Positions 1 to 12,835 of a stretch of 64,000 nucleotides of DNA are shown here, piece after piece. Below the pieces are notes generated by a model that did no database searches, had not been told where the DNA came from, and saw only the letters and a program-made list of their open reading frames with translations. The DNA lies in the NCBI GenBank assembly GCA_013397865.1, contig VZTI01004803.1, forward strand, positions 663,787 to 727,786, read 5' to 3'. The DNA comes from Struthidea cinerea (Eukaryota > Chordata > Aves > Passeriformes > Corcoracidae). How positions within the stretch are numbered: the stretch's first letter is position 1; every line of letters starts with the position of its first letter. Made by a program: the position numbers and the translations under genes.

Positions 1-1020
1 TCAAATCATTATCTTTAAACTTGTGGTTTCTTGTTTGCATCCCACTCTGCAAAAAGAATGTAATCTGTTTATGTTCTTCTTATTTTTAGAGATGTGAATC
101 TCAACCAGCAACTACTTTTCTATTTTTTCCTTTTTATTTTCTTCCCTTTTTTTGGCAGTGAGATTTGACCTGAAATGCAAGTAAACTTTATGCTTATTTC
201 ATGTCAAGGCCTCTACAAACCAAAACTGCTCTGTGTGTGGGTGGATGGGAGGAAATGCACTGAAGGAAGTTGCAGTCCGGTGTGGGAGTTAGACAACTTG
301 GCTAGATGACCATTTACCCTTTCTCCTGTTTTATTCAGATAATTTTGAATGCTCCGTCTGAAGCTCAAGCTTTGGCCATTCTCTCCTTTTGCTACCATTT
401 GCTGCTAATTTGTTTCTGAGGGCAAATAGCTTGCTAATTAATGTATTTATTCCGAAGAGATCTGGAAAGGGAGGTTCTGATGTGAAGGGAAGCTAATGGG
501 AGATTAAAAAACAGTCTCCTGTGCTGCTTGTCTAATTTATTTCACTTATCCTACATTTGTATCTGAAACCAGCTGATGTCATAGGTCTAAGGGGAAATTT
601 GACTCAGTTTCACATTTTTGCAGCCTGAGTTCCATCCATGTACTCAACAGCATTTTGATAGACAAAGCCTCAAAATAGAATGGAGACTGTTTTGGTTTTT
701 TTCATGGAAAGAAGTTTCAGTCTGTTGGAGGACTTAGACTGTTTGAGTCCAGATTGAGTAGCAATATAAGAGGTAGGTACTATGTAGATTTAGAAAGAGC
801 CCTTATATAATAGCAGGGGGGCAGTAGATGTTACAGAAATGTGATAGTAATATAAAATATTTGAATAATGTAAGAATGATAATTATTTTTAGATGTTTGT
901 TTAAATTTAGAATTTGCTTCTCTAACATGGGTATCTGTGTTGTGTATAGAGGTTCAAGGTTTAATCACACACAGTATACTGAAAATGCATAATAATGTAG
1001 CTTGGTGTTGCAAGAATGTG
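1..1020. other. AT-rich sequence, no gene seen
   Basis: Ordinary AT-rich non-coding sequence. I see no recognisable repeat, RNA gene or exon. A 61-residue reverse-strand open frame at 213-398 has no recognisable domain and is the length expected by chance. Confidence 0.6.
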
Positions 1021-1503
1021 TAGGAAATTTCAGGTTGGAAAGGATCACAGGTTGTCTCTAGTCCAATCTCTTGCTCAACTCAGGGTTGACTATGAGGTCA
1101 GTAACCAAGTAGCCCAAGAGCTTTATCTGAGCTTTCATCTTGAATACACCTGAGGCTGAAGAGGACACAAACTATCTGGGCAACCTGCTTCATCTGTCCT
1201 CATGATAAAGATGATCTTCCTTATATCCAGTTAGGACCTCTCTTACTTCAAATGATGCTTCTTGTCTCGTCCTTCCTCCATGTGTCACTATGAAGAGGCA
1301 GGCTTTGTCTTCCTAGTACCTGTCTCCCCTCTCCAGGTGCTGGCAGGCTGCTATTAGGTCTCCCCCAAAGCTGTCTCTTCTGCAGGCTGGACAAGCCTCA
1401 TTCCCTCACGGGCATTTCCTCACAGGACAAGTGCTCCAGCACCCGGCCATCCTAGTGGCTCTGCTGAACTTTCTGTCATTGCATGTCTTTCCTGTATTGG
1501 AAG
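1021..1503 (-). mobile_element. CR1 LINE fragment, 3' part, antisense
   Basis: Degenerate 3' portion of a chicken-repeat-1 (CR1) non-LTR retrotransposon lying on the minus strand. The plus strand reads the reverse complement of the CR1 tail: it starts with the caggttggaaaggatcac motif, passes a 'ctatctgggcaacctgcttc' segment, then the 'gctgctattaggtctccccc' segment, and ends near the 'catgtctttcctgtattgg' motif. These landmarks occur in the order expected for CR1. The terminal ATTCTATG tail is lost and divergence is high, so this is an old, inactive copy with no coding capacity. Confidence 0.85.
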
Positions 1504-1999
1504 CTCAAAAGTTGTTACCATAAGGAGAACAGAAAATAAGACTATGCTTTTTGAGTTCCTTGCTTATGTTTGAATTGTGCTGCTTCTTCTTCTCTACTGA
1601 TGCAGAATATAAATTGTTCCTTTTATGGTTTTTTTAAGCTACCTGTGTTTTAATGGCTGTTTAGGTTCGCTCTTCTTCAATGCTTGGTTTTGACTAAGAA
1701 ATTGACTAACAGCAAAGCTTTTAAAATTTGTGATGCTCTGCATTCTTTTCCCCTCTATAGTGGATGTACTAAGAGGAGGGCTGGGCATGAGATCTGTAAT
1801 TACCCAGTACTTGGTTTACAGATGCCAATGTTCTGTAACAATGTCCTTGACAATAAATAAACAGCTATACTCATTTCAGTGTTCTCCCATTGCCAGAAAT
1901 AGTTTTAGGGCCCATAAAGTTTTTACTTCTCTCTCTCAATCTGTAGGATTCACACGACTGATCTGCCCTTTGCTTGTAACTTTTTAACAGTAAGTGCAT

Positions 2000-2330
2000 C
2001 TTACTGATGTTGTGCATGTCTTGGATTCTTGAGTGACCATCATTAATGGGAAAACCTTCGTGGGAACTGAGTCATGTCTCAACTTTGTTAGCCTGTGGAT
2101 AAGCCTGTCCTGAGTCTTTTTTATGTGGATCATGCATGGAATGGTGTATATTAAAGCCTAACTGTGGAACTTGGACCAACTTTCTGATCCTGCTCAGAGT
2201 AGGAGGGAGCCATTCAACCCTGGCTCATCGAGTGCATTTGTGCTTTAGGGAAGCCTGAAGTCAGCTTCCTTGGGATGTGTAACACTAAGGTTGTCTCTAC
2301 ATCCCATTTCTCCACACCAACTTTTTTCTA
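2000..2330. repeat. Unassigned compact segment, possible old LTR
   Basis: This stretch is less AT-biased than its neighbours and has a word pattern that reminds me of avian LTRs (for example 'ggaactgagtcatgtctcaa' near 2060 and 'gctcatcgagtgcatttgtg' near 2223). I cannot name a family, find paired termini or a target-site duplication, so this is only a weak suggestion. Confidence 0.2.
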
Positions 2331-5300
2331 CCTTCCATCATGTTGCATCTACATCCAGGTCCATCTCATTTCTGTTTTGCTGCATTTGCTAATCTTTATT
2401 TCATTTTGCCAAAGAAAACACTTCTGCGCTAGATAGAATTGTGATACTTCAATGACAGAAAAACTGTTAAAATCTGGGCCAGCTGTGATATCCCAGTTGT
2501 TTGGAATCTCGTTGTATCTAGGAGTATCCAATTCTCAGAACAACTGTGTGTTCATAGCTGGAGTTCACAAGTTAGCAGTGCCACTTTCCTCTACTTGGAA
2601 TTTTCATGATTTTGGCAGTGTTACATGATGTCACATGGAGTTTCCCAGAAGTCTGGAGAGCACAGAGCATAAACTCTAGTCTCATAAAATGAGGAGCTTC
2701 ATCGGTGCTCATGTGGCTAACCTGCCTAACACTGGATGAATCCTTGTTCCTATAAATTATCCTTCATGCTGCAAGAGCTTTGTTTAGTGAGTGAGTTTGC
2801 TTAACTGCTGTTAGAAGGCTTAAATTTACTTTAGCAGTAAACTTTTCTCCTTTGCTGAAAAAAGTTGAAGTGTCTAAAACTTAAAAGGTTTAAGAGCAAA
2901 AGAGGTATAGTATATTCATACAAAAGTGTACATGCAAAATCTTGTGGGCTCAGGTTTCATAAGAGACTTGGCCTAGAAGAAATTGTTTCCTCAGACTAAA
3001 TGTAAGCTAGTAACTGAGTGTTTTGCTGCTGCTGTGACCTTGCTTGACTTGATCTAATATGCTATATTTTAGTTGGGGTTTCTTGTGATGTAAAAAAAGG
3101 GTCTGCATATTTCAGTCATGCTGTCATTCAGAAACCTCATGCCTTTATAAGCTATTCCCTGCTTTTGGCTAAGGGTTGTGTGAGGGTGGGTGACACACCA
3201 GAACTTGCTGATCTACCCGGTACATTCTGTTCTTTGAACAAAAACTGCAAAACTCCTTTCATTGAGATCAGTTTGAACCATTTCAAGAAGCTATCAACAT
3301 AGATTAAATAGTAGTATGGATATTCCCTTCTGAATGATCACTTGGTTAATACTACTGACACATGTCAAACTTTGAACGAAGGGATTTTAAACAAACATTG
3401 CACAATGCAGAAGATAGGAAAAGGCTTTTGACTTGGAATCCCCGGATGTTCAACACACTTTTGTACATGAATACAATCTTTAAGATTCTGGAAGTGTTCC
3501 TTGTAGTGTACTCCATTTACTTTTTTGGTGGTGGGGACATGTTGACTGAGTTAAATGAGTTGCTGAAATGACCTGAATTCAGCCTGAAGTGGTTAATCTG
3601 ATGCTCTTTGTCCACACTTTGAGCATCAGAGTCTAGAATACTAAATATCAACATTTCTTCTGGCATTCTTGACAGCCTTCATGGGTAACATAGACTTTAG
3701 ATTGCTTTCCCCTAGAGGTCTTTTTTGGCTTGCACTGGCACTGAAAAGGGCCTGGTCCAGTAGGAGGTTAGCAATAGCTTGTCATGCTAATAACTTAAGT
3801 GGTACCTTAAGGAGGCTTGCTTTTCTACTGCCTGCAAAGTATGTTTTTCTGGGGAAAAAAAGGGTTTTCTACAAACTTTTCTTATTTTTAACTGTATGTT
3901 AATGGCTTCTTTAGGAGGTTGAATAGTGCTTGTGACTTAATTGTGCTTCAGCATTACAGCATGAATGTCACCCTTTAGAGACAAATTGGAGAAGCAATTC
4001 CTGGCTGCTCTCCCGCATAAAACCAAAATCATTTCTGAGAAACTCTTGTTACTATCAGTGAGACTGTCTGGAGTGCTTTCACCCTCAGCTACTGAGGGCA
4101 AAATACAGGAAATGTGGTCCAGACACTGCAGAGGAAAAAAGGAGCACATGCCCAAGAAATGCAGCAAAGTTAAGTTTTCTTGAGGGCCTTATCCCTGTGT
4201 GCTGAAAAAATGAGACTCAAAGTTTTTTCATTGAATTAATAGCAGCAGTAGGTTCCCATGACTTGTGTAAAGCCCTCTGAGTCTTCAGTTCTCCTTTCTG
4301 AGGACCTATTGTTGATCATCTCAGTAAAAGGATAAAAACAGCACTAACAAAGAACTGAAAAAGGAAGATACTAATAGCAAAAAGGAGATAAAAGTACAAA
4401 TTAACACAGAGGTCTTGTGATTCCTTGCAAAATATATACATGGTATGCATTTATAAATTTAATTAAGACTTTCCTTTTAAATTTCTGATACCAGCAATAC
4501 TGTAGATGACTTTTAATGTGTATTTGACAAAATCCCTGAATCATGGCTACAGAGTACATAATATCACACTGAGGAAAAAAAAAAGATGTTTTCAGAGAGA
4601 TGTAAGCAGAAGGCTAAAAAGACCTGATTAAAGACATCTGGATCTTTCTTGAGATAGAGTAAGCTAACACTAAGCATGCAACAGTCAAAGTAAGGAATAA
4701 TTCATACCCACTTATCTGTGCCAGTCATAGAATGAGGTAAGGAATAAGATATTTCACAAATATAAGAAAATGCCCTCCTTACATGTTTAGATTTTCTAGG
4801 CCATAATCTTGCAATTATGATTCTGCAAGGCTACTGATGTAGTAGAATTCACTCATAATTGTCATCTTGCTTTGTAGATATGAATAGGCAAAATTGACTC
4901 AATAGGGATTTCAGTTGTTTATATGTCTTGGGAGGAACTTGAGAACAAATCTAGATGTAGGTCGTATGAGATCTAAAGACTGATTGAAAATATAAATTAC
5001 AGTTCTTCAGTAAATATTGCAGAATCTTGTGCTCATCTGCTTTTGAGTGGGCAATATTTAACAGGAGTACTTTAAATATGATTCTGTTTTATTCTCCAAA
5101 GATCGGATGTATCTTGGCTCAATCAGACATATCCAAGGCAGAATGAAATGTCTTCTGATATTGTACAAGGATTTTTCAGGAAATAATTTTCTAAAGGATA
5201 CAATGTGCTTATGTTTTTAACCCACAAATGGAAAACTTTTGTCTTAGGAGAATAACCTTTTTATTTCCTTTGTGAATAATGGTTTTGGAAACATCCATGT

Positions 5301-8300
5301 CACCTTGGTATTCAACTTTTTTTTTGTAGAAGAGTCTACTCTGCACTTGAGAAAATGAGCTAAATATCTTCCTAGTGTAAAGACTGGTGTTTGAATTAAG
5401 GAGTGGCTTGATGAACAGGACACTGGTTAACTGTCTTGTTAGCTTACTATTTATTCAGAATGCTGCATTGAGACTGGCATGGATTCTGTTAATGAAAGAA
5501 AGGCATCACAAAGCATGCTAAAATTAAGACTATCATATAAACTTTCCATTCTAGATCCCAAATTTGTGCATAAATCATGGTTCAAGATGATAAATTGTTT
5601 CTGAAGAGCATGAATTTAGGCATTTGCCCATTTTTTTCTCATTTTTTGCTGAAATTTTTATATGTAATTTTCTTAATCCCCTGTAAATCTTTTTAGCAAT
5701 GAAAAAGATTGTTGTGGAGTACGTCTAATGTAATTCCCCAAACTCTCTGGCAGAAGTTGTGGCTATTCAGCTTAAGATGAGGTGACCCAGCCTATGTTAC
5801 TTTTCCACTATGCTTTCTGAGCTCTTTGACCTGGCTCTCCACACATACAAACTGATGCAGGCTAGAATAACCTTGGTGAATGGGGAGCATCGGAGAGGCT
5901 GATTTTCACCCAGAAAACCAATAGGTGCAGTAATCTAAATGCCCATACTCATGCCAAGGAGGTGATTATTATGCAGAGCAGAGTTTAGCCAGACTGCTAA
6001 AACCAGCTGCAGCAAGTTGTAGGAGGATGGTCTGCGATCTCATGGAAACCTGTTACCTAATGTTTCTATGCCTTCTCCCATCTTGACATCAGTTACTGGA
6101 CTGTCTTCCTGTTTCTTAACAGAAGTTTACTTCTACTAGAATTCTTCTCTGAACAGCCTTTAGCTTTGGGAATTCCTGGGGCCCCTGGTATGACTCTCAG
6201 ATTAGGAGAAGGGATAGTGCTTTGAGAAAGCCAAAGGTTCCAGTAGAAGGAATTCTACCCCGCATGTTGAAACGCAGGCCACGGAACCACCAGGACATTC
6301 GTCAGAGAAGCTATTCAGACTCTAAAGTGATGAGCCAGCTAGAGGAATGTGTCAATATTGTAGATTACTGACAACAGTGGAAAAAATCCCTGCAAAACAA
6401 AGGAATGTGTGCAAAGCTGAATGTACATCAAAAAATTATTATGTTAAATTATGTCTGACAGCAGGGAACAAATGACAAAAATTCTCCACAGATGATGAAA
6501 TTTAGAGTTAGTGGTGTAAACTGCAATAGCTTCACTGACTTCACATTATGCTAGCCAGCTTTCCAAACAACTGTGTTAAAAAGTGTTAATAGCATAATTA
6601 AAATCAAAGCACATTGCCAAGAGAAAATCATAACAGCTTTTTTTGTTGTCTTCTCTCTCTTTCTCTTCCTGTAAAATGCTGGGATCTGAAATCTGATGAA
6701 AAAATGAGCACTGTATTTAATTTTACACTCTCTGTGGATAAGGTTTGATTAAAACCATGAATTAAATGTATACAGCAATTCAGAAAACCTGAGATCAGTA
6801 GAAATCAGGGACTGCAGCTTCAGAGATGGTGTTCTGAGGAGCTCTTCAGCTCTGTCTTCAGAGATGGCCATTTCCACCCACATCAGCCCTTTGTTGTAAA
6901 TACTGACATACACCTCAGCGTTCTCAGTGGTCTGCAGCTCTCAGAGTTGGACCTCTCTCAAAAGCATTGCTTCAAGTACAAACAGATCTCACAGCGTATT
7001 AAGTGTTCTTAGACGTGGCTGTATTCTCAACCTTTCAGTGACTTGCCAGGATGTTATACCCAAATCAGGCATGGCGCCTGCATAGTCCTTGAGAAAGGAC
7101 ATTGCAGAAGCTCCTGATAATGGTTTTTAGAGGGAATTTATTGAAATGTTTTCATAACTTCTTTGTAAAATTAGCCTAAGTAGAATAAAATTTAAAGCAG
7201 TCTTTCCTTACCAGTTTTAAAAAACTCTCTTCCTCTGTGTTTCTGGAAATGGTGCAATAGCATTGAGGTAGGTCAGGTAGTATTATGTTCTCAGCAATAT
7301 TTTTTATACACAAGAGTGCTTTCCCAAAGTTCAATGGCATGGAAAACTAAAAAATAAAGAACCCTTGTTTCATTATCAGTACATGCAACAGACTGTAACC
7401 TGCCTTTTTCTTATTGCACAAAGAAATTTAATCTAAATAATTCAAACAATAATGAAAAAAAGTGCATGGAGTGTTTCATGAACCAGCCAGTGAAGCTAAC
7501 ATAGAAAAATTCCAGATAGGTGAACAGAGTTAGCAGCTAATTATACTATAGCTAAAACAGTACTGAGACTCCCTGCTCTTTTTATAAGTTTATGTCTGAT
7601 GGAACGATACAGTATACTGTGAGAAGCATAGTGTATGCACACTAAACCACTGTGATCAGGCAAAAAATTGAAGGACAAATGTTGTTGATTGGTTTATGAA
7701 TTGGATAGCCCCAAGTCCTGATTCAAACACACGTGCCTGCAAAAATGGTAGTCCTGCTCGGTTTCGAGGGCTTTCAAGTAAGATTTATACAGTTGCAAGC
7801 TAAGCAACATATACATTTTGTTCCTTCGTGCCCCAATGCATCCAGTACATGACTGGGCCTGTATTCCTGGCTGTACTTCAAGGTACAAGAATCACCAATA
7901 AATCAAGACAAGCAGCATTTCCTAATTATCTTTCCTAGGTGACAAACTGAATTGGCTGTGCATGCTGCAGATTTGCTGTATACTCAGAAAATACCTCAGC
8001 AACTGAAAGCAGTCTAGAGTCACAAAAGTGCTTTCTCTCCATGCCAAAAATATTTTTGTTACCTGTTACTATAGTGGCAATTTACTCTAATCTTCTTGAC
8101 TGGCTACTCTTGATATTGAATTTTTTTAACAGATTTTTCCAGTTTCTCTATCAGTGAGGGGTGCTAACAGTAACAGAATAATAAATAAGTTTTTATATAC
8201 AATTCAGACAGATCCAAAGGTCACTCCAAATGAGCCTGAGGAGTCTTACACTTAGGGAGTTTGCATTGTTCAAGAGAATTTAATGAGAATCAATACAAGT

Positions 8301-9527
8301 GCATCCATGTTACTGGTAAATATAATTTGGATTTTGGAAGGAGAAATTTAAAATGTTTTACAGCAGTAGAAATTGAAAATCGTGATGCAGACAGAGGGTT
8401 TTCTTTTTTTGTAGTCAAGAAGTCATTTATGTCAGTAACATTTGAATTAAGTATTACCATTTTCTTAGTCAAGACTTTTTGAGGGACATTTTTCTCTGAG
8501 TATGTGGGCTAAAAAATTCCAGACACCACCTAGGGTGATTAGTAGCAAGGAAAGAAGTTAGTTGGAAGTCACTGAACCAGTAAATGGCTTAGAGTATTTG
8601 ATTCTGGTTATTGGGTTCACCAGCTGTAAAAATGATTGAAAAGAGCTATAATACACTTCATGGTTTATTTTCTTCTTACTATGAAAGCACTGAAAGCAAA
8701 ATATAAACTCAAATGATTGCTCAGACCCTGAAAAAGGAGTTAGACTTTTTCCTGGAAACAGGCATGTCCTGATGTGGCTGTTACAGGTGACTTCTCCCTC
8801 TGCACCTCTAAAGGTTGTCTCAAAGATCCCTTTATAAAGGAGACCACAAGTAATGCTGTGAAACATTCCTGCTCTCCAGCTCTCCTGCTTTACAGTCTTT
8901 GTAAACAAACATTAGCTTAGATCAGAGAGTGTGGATACAAGATAACCCCTTCTGCAAACAGCGTATGACTTCTAAAGCTAACACAGCAAGTATGTTGTCT
9001 GTTGTCCCTCTCCCTGGACCCTTTGCTGGGGCAAAGGGAGTCTCCTCATAATTCAGCAGTCAAAGAATTCTTTGATGTGTTTGAGCCTCTCTGCTGAGAT
9101 CCCTGCTCAGTGACATGGGAGTGTTTAGGAGCTCCAGCTTTGTGAGGCTGAAGTGTCGGGTCAGGCTGAGGCATGATTTGCAAAGTTTGCCAAGACGGTG
9201 TCTGATCTCAGAGTGCCTGTGGAACAACCAAAATAGTGCATCTGATGTACTGATGTGCACATAACACTGGAATGGTGAGTGTCTTTGATTGCATAAAGGG
9301 GTACTTTGCAGACTCCTGTGCCTGTTGTGACTAAGAGCAGATACTTTCCAAATGTCTGGGGCTTATTCTGTTAGAAGAAAAAAAAAAAAGCAAGCATTTT
9401 CCTTTTATAAGTCCAAAGGAACATTTCACAATAAAAAATACTTTTTTTTTTTTTAAACCAACTCACACTGGTATTTTTAATGTGTCTCTGAGCTCCTGAT
9501 TAAGAGCCTAATCCAACTTTTTCAGAA

Positions 9528-9538
9528 GGGGGGGGGGG
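9528..9538 (+). repeat. G11 homopolymer
   Basis: Eleven consecutive G residues in an otherwise AT-rich context. Homopolymer G runs are prone to length error in sequencing and to length polymorphism. Confidence 0.9.
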
Positions 9539-12313
9539 TCCTTTGACTACTTAGAAAATAAATATATCTACAGAGCTATTTCTAGCTCAGAAAATGAAAC
9601 ATTTTTGAATGGGGTATATTCTTAAAAGGACCCTTATGATTTATTTATGTGTATCCCCATGTTTTACTTCACAATAGTTCTTATTGCTTGTCTTTTATAC
9701 AAGAATCCTTTAGGTGTTGGTTCTTTTCTGTTTACTGTTTTCATTCTTAACTAGGATTTTAAATTACGAGGGGATTATGACAAACCTAGTCCCTAAGTAG
9801 AAATCTAAAATTTGGTACTTTTATCCATGCATAAGTTACTTATATTAAAGAGGAATGACCTGATTTTCCCTGTAATGCCAGCATTGCAGAGAACAACTGA
9901 AATTATGGAGAGAAATGGAGATTTAACCCAATTTAAAAAAATCTATTTTTCTAAGTAGACAGCTAGGAAACAATTATTTGTGGGTGAGTCTTTAAAACCG
10001 CTATCAAGAGAGGATAATTTGGAGTGATAAGATCTTTAAGTTGTTGTTAGTGGTATCATCTTAGTCCTCTACTTCTGAATTTAGTCCAGTCAGTAGAGCT
10101 GAGGCTTCATCACGAGTTTCTGCTTATTATACCCTAAGTTCATCAGAGCTTGGAAACTCCAGAGTCCAGAGCCTCCATCATCTAATACTAATGATTTTAA
10201 AGATGAAAATGAACAAACCGTTCTTTTAAATTGAGTGCAAGTGGTCTGTGATATTGTTATGTTAAAGATTATTTTTCCCTCACATAACTACCTACTATTC
10301 CTATCCAAGTGCTCTGATATTCCATCCTAAGTATTCTATTTTTGTTAAACAATAAAGTTTTGACAAAACCAGAAAGATGTATTTTCATAAGAAGGATCCA
10401 TGAATTTGCAGAGTTGAAAATAGACCATGCCATACATAACCTCTTATGTGGCTGGATGTGAATCTCCCTGGACTTAGAATTCCTAAACCTGTGTTAATTC
10501 AGTTCTTGCAGTACATTGCTTTGGAGTATATTTCCATGACCATATTATCTTCATTGGCTTGTCCCTGGCCAGGTCTGTGGGACACCTGTTGAGATAGCTG
10601 CGAGTTTTTCAAAGCTGCCACTCAGAGCAGCACTGAAAATGTCAAGGCTCTGCTCAGAGCCTTCATGCTGCAAAAGCTGGCAGTCCTGTGAAAGTGAAAC
10701 CATACTTAGTAGGTGGTATTAAGTGTGTTTATTTCTCCGAGCCAAACATCTTCTTAACCCTCAAATCATATCAAATCTGAGATTAAATGCAATCTCCTCA
10801 TATAAACACTTTGAAACACACCAGGCTGCAGCAATCTAGTAGTTCTGCAAACTACTGAAACTAAGCTATGTGGCTCTGATTTTTTTAATTTAGAAAATTG
10901 CACAAAGCTTCTTTCTTTCCTTTCACTTGGCAAATCTTCCTGGTGAGTTGAGCTTATTTCCTTCAGTTCTGTGCAGTAGGTGAGAGAATGCTTAAACATC
11001 TTGGGAATTGCTACATAAATCTGCTTTATCTGCATTTCCTCCATCTCAATTCCAGCTAAAAGGCAAATGTAAGAAGTTATACACAAAGGCAATTTCAGGA
11101 TATATCCCCAACATCTGCAGTTATTTCTGCAAAGGCTTTTAGTTATACATAATATTGTCTAGACATCATAAAAAATAGTTTGATTTTCTGCAAATAAAAA
11201 TAAACTCTAAAAATTTAAAAAGCATTATGGGGTTTGACCAAAACTAACAAAAGCTAAGTAATTCTGAGATAAGTTTAATTGAATCAAAGCAACTTTGCTC
11301 AGTTCATGCTGGTCAAAAGTACACAAGTGTATCACAAGGCAGACAGAATTTGACATGAAAGTTAGAGCTTTGCTTTTCACTTAAGGTCTCCTTTTTATTT
11401 TTCAGAGCTTTTGGTATTTTGGGGCAAAGGTGTTGTGATTAATGGGAAGTAGTTCACATGCAATCAACAGAAGGAATAAGAATTATCTTCAGTGATTCTA
11501 AAAGCTAATGAGGTCCCTATTTGTATATATCCATTATGAAATATTTCAAACATCTTCACAAGCAATTTCCTACATAATTTAGTTATTCTATAGTTACACA
11601 ATTCTTAAATTTGACAATATGCCACCAAATGCTTACTACATTGTGTTACATTCTGTTCAATTTTATTGAAATTTTCCATAGTACCCATTAAGTTCATGAA
11701 GGAGAAAAAATGGGACAATATCTTAATTATGGGGGAAAAAATTGAAGTGTTCTAGACCACAAAATGCCTCTTTATATCTGAAAAAGTTTAGTATGTACTG
11801 GTGATGACTTCATCACCTTCTGATCCAAACGAACACATTCAATGTGGAGAATTTGGGTCCAGTATTAGCTAAACCTAGCTTTCATCAGTTTTCTTTAGCT
11901 GGGTATAGTCTCCAAACAATTTATAGAGCTGACCCACAAAAACTTACATAGACTGTGGTGTGGGAATTCTCTTAAGAGTGAAATATTCTTAAGACAGAAT
12001 AATTGTATCCAGTACTCATATAGTGGAATTACAACCTTGGTGTCAATATAAGCTATTTTTTATCCACAGGTGCTCTCACTGCAGAGTTGACTGTGGTTAT
12101 GACCCAAAGATTTCTTTGAGCATTAGCTTTGTCCTTATACAAACACTCATGAGTATGATGCTACATCTAGCAGGAATAAGCTGGCCATTTGGAAACAAAT
12201 TAGCTGCTCAGGCTGCACGTTTGGAACAGCTTGCCAGCACTAACACAATCATGCAACATACCTCAAGTGAAATTCTGCAGGGTACTTACTTCATGACCCT
12301 CTTTACTGGATTC

Positions 12314-12452
12314 AGCACACCTGATGTGGTCTCACCAGTGCTGCTTAGAGGGGAAGGACTTCTTCCCTCAGAGTGCTGGAGATGCTGTTCCTACTGCAGC
12401 CCAGGAGGCTGTTTGCATTCTTTTGCTGCAAGGATGCACTGTGGGCTTATAA
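12314..12452 (-). mobile_element. CR1 LINE internal fragment, antisense
   Basis: A piece truncated at both ends from the 3' half of CR1, on the minus strand. The plus strand carries 'gatgtggtctcaccagtgct', then a 'ctgcagcccaggaggctgtt' segment and a 'gatgcactgtgggctta' segment, matching the order of the corresponding antisense CR1 landmarks (compare 18030-18160, which contains the same 'tggcctcaccagtgctgag' region). It lies inside a 147-residue plus-strand open frame (12023-12466), which is therefore best explained as chance plus antisense CR1. Confidence 0.7.
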
Positions 12453-12756
12453 TCAAAAAATGTTGAACATGAGAAAGGTTGAAATCTTTACTAAACAAAT
12501 TCATTGCAAATTTTAAAGCCACTTGTTTTGCTGAAGAACAAAGTGATGTTCTCAGAAGTTTTACCAGTATCATGTGGATTTCAAGAGCATGAATGTGTGG
12601 TCTTTTCGCAGCATAACTATTCAAGCCTTAGTTTGGCTGCTTCAGTGATTATCTATCTAACAATCCAGCCCTGGAATCATCAGGAAATCTTCTATACTGA
12701 TGTGCATAAAAGAAGAGGAGGAACAGTCCAGGTTCTCCATGTTGCAGTTGCTTGTT

Positions 12757-12835
12757 AAAAAAAACAAAACAAAACAAAACAAAAAAAAAAAAAAAACAGN
12801 NNNNNNNNNNNNNNNNNNNNNNNAAAAAAAAAACA
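12757..12835 (+). repeat. A-rich (AAAAC)n low complexity
   Basis: A-rich run with AAAAC repeats on the left, then a pure A stretch, the N gap, and a further A run with AAC on the right. The true length is unknown because the gap sits inside it. Confidence 0.9.
12800..12823. other. Assembly gap (24 N)
   Basis: Twenty-four N characters inside an A-rich low-complexity tract. The non-round size suggests an estimated rather than a placeholder gap length. Confidence 0.98.

Larger units (their letters stand above)
1504..12313. other. Long AT-rich non-coding stretch
   Basis: About 10.8 kb with no supported gene. It contains homopolymer runs, among them a G11 run at 9528-9538 and T/A runs at 9370-9460, and short open frames without domains. 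The segment around 2000-2330 is listed separately. I recognise nothing else; parts could be introns, regulatory DNA or repeats too old to see by eye. Confidence 0.55.

Noticed and set aside
12023..12466. 147-residue plus-strand open frame
   Set aside because: Its 3' part is antisense CR1 and the rest has no recognisable domain or splice context.
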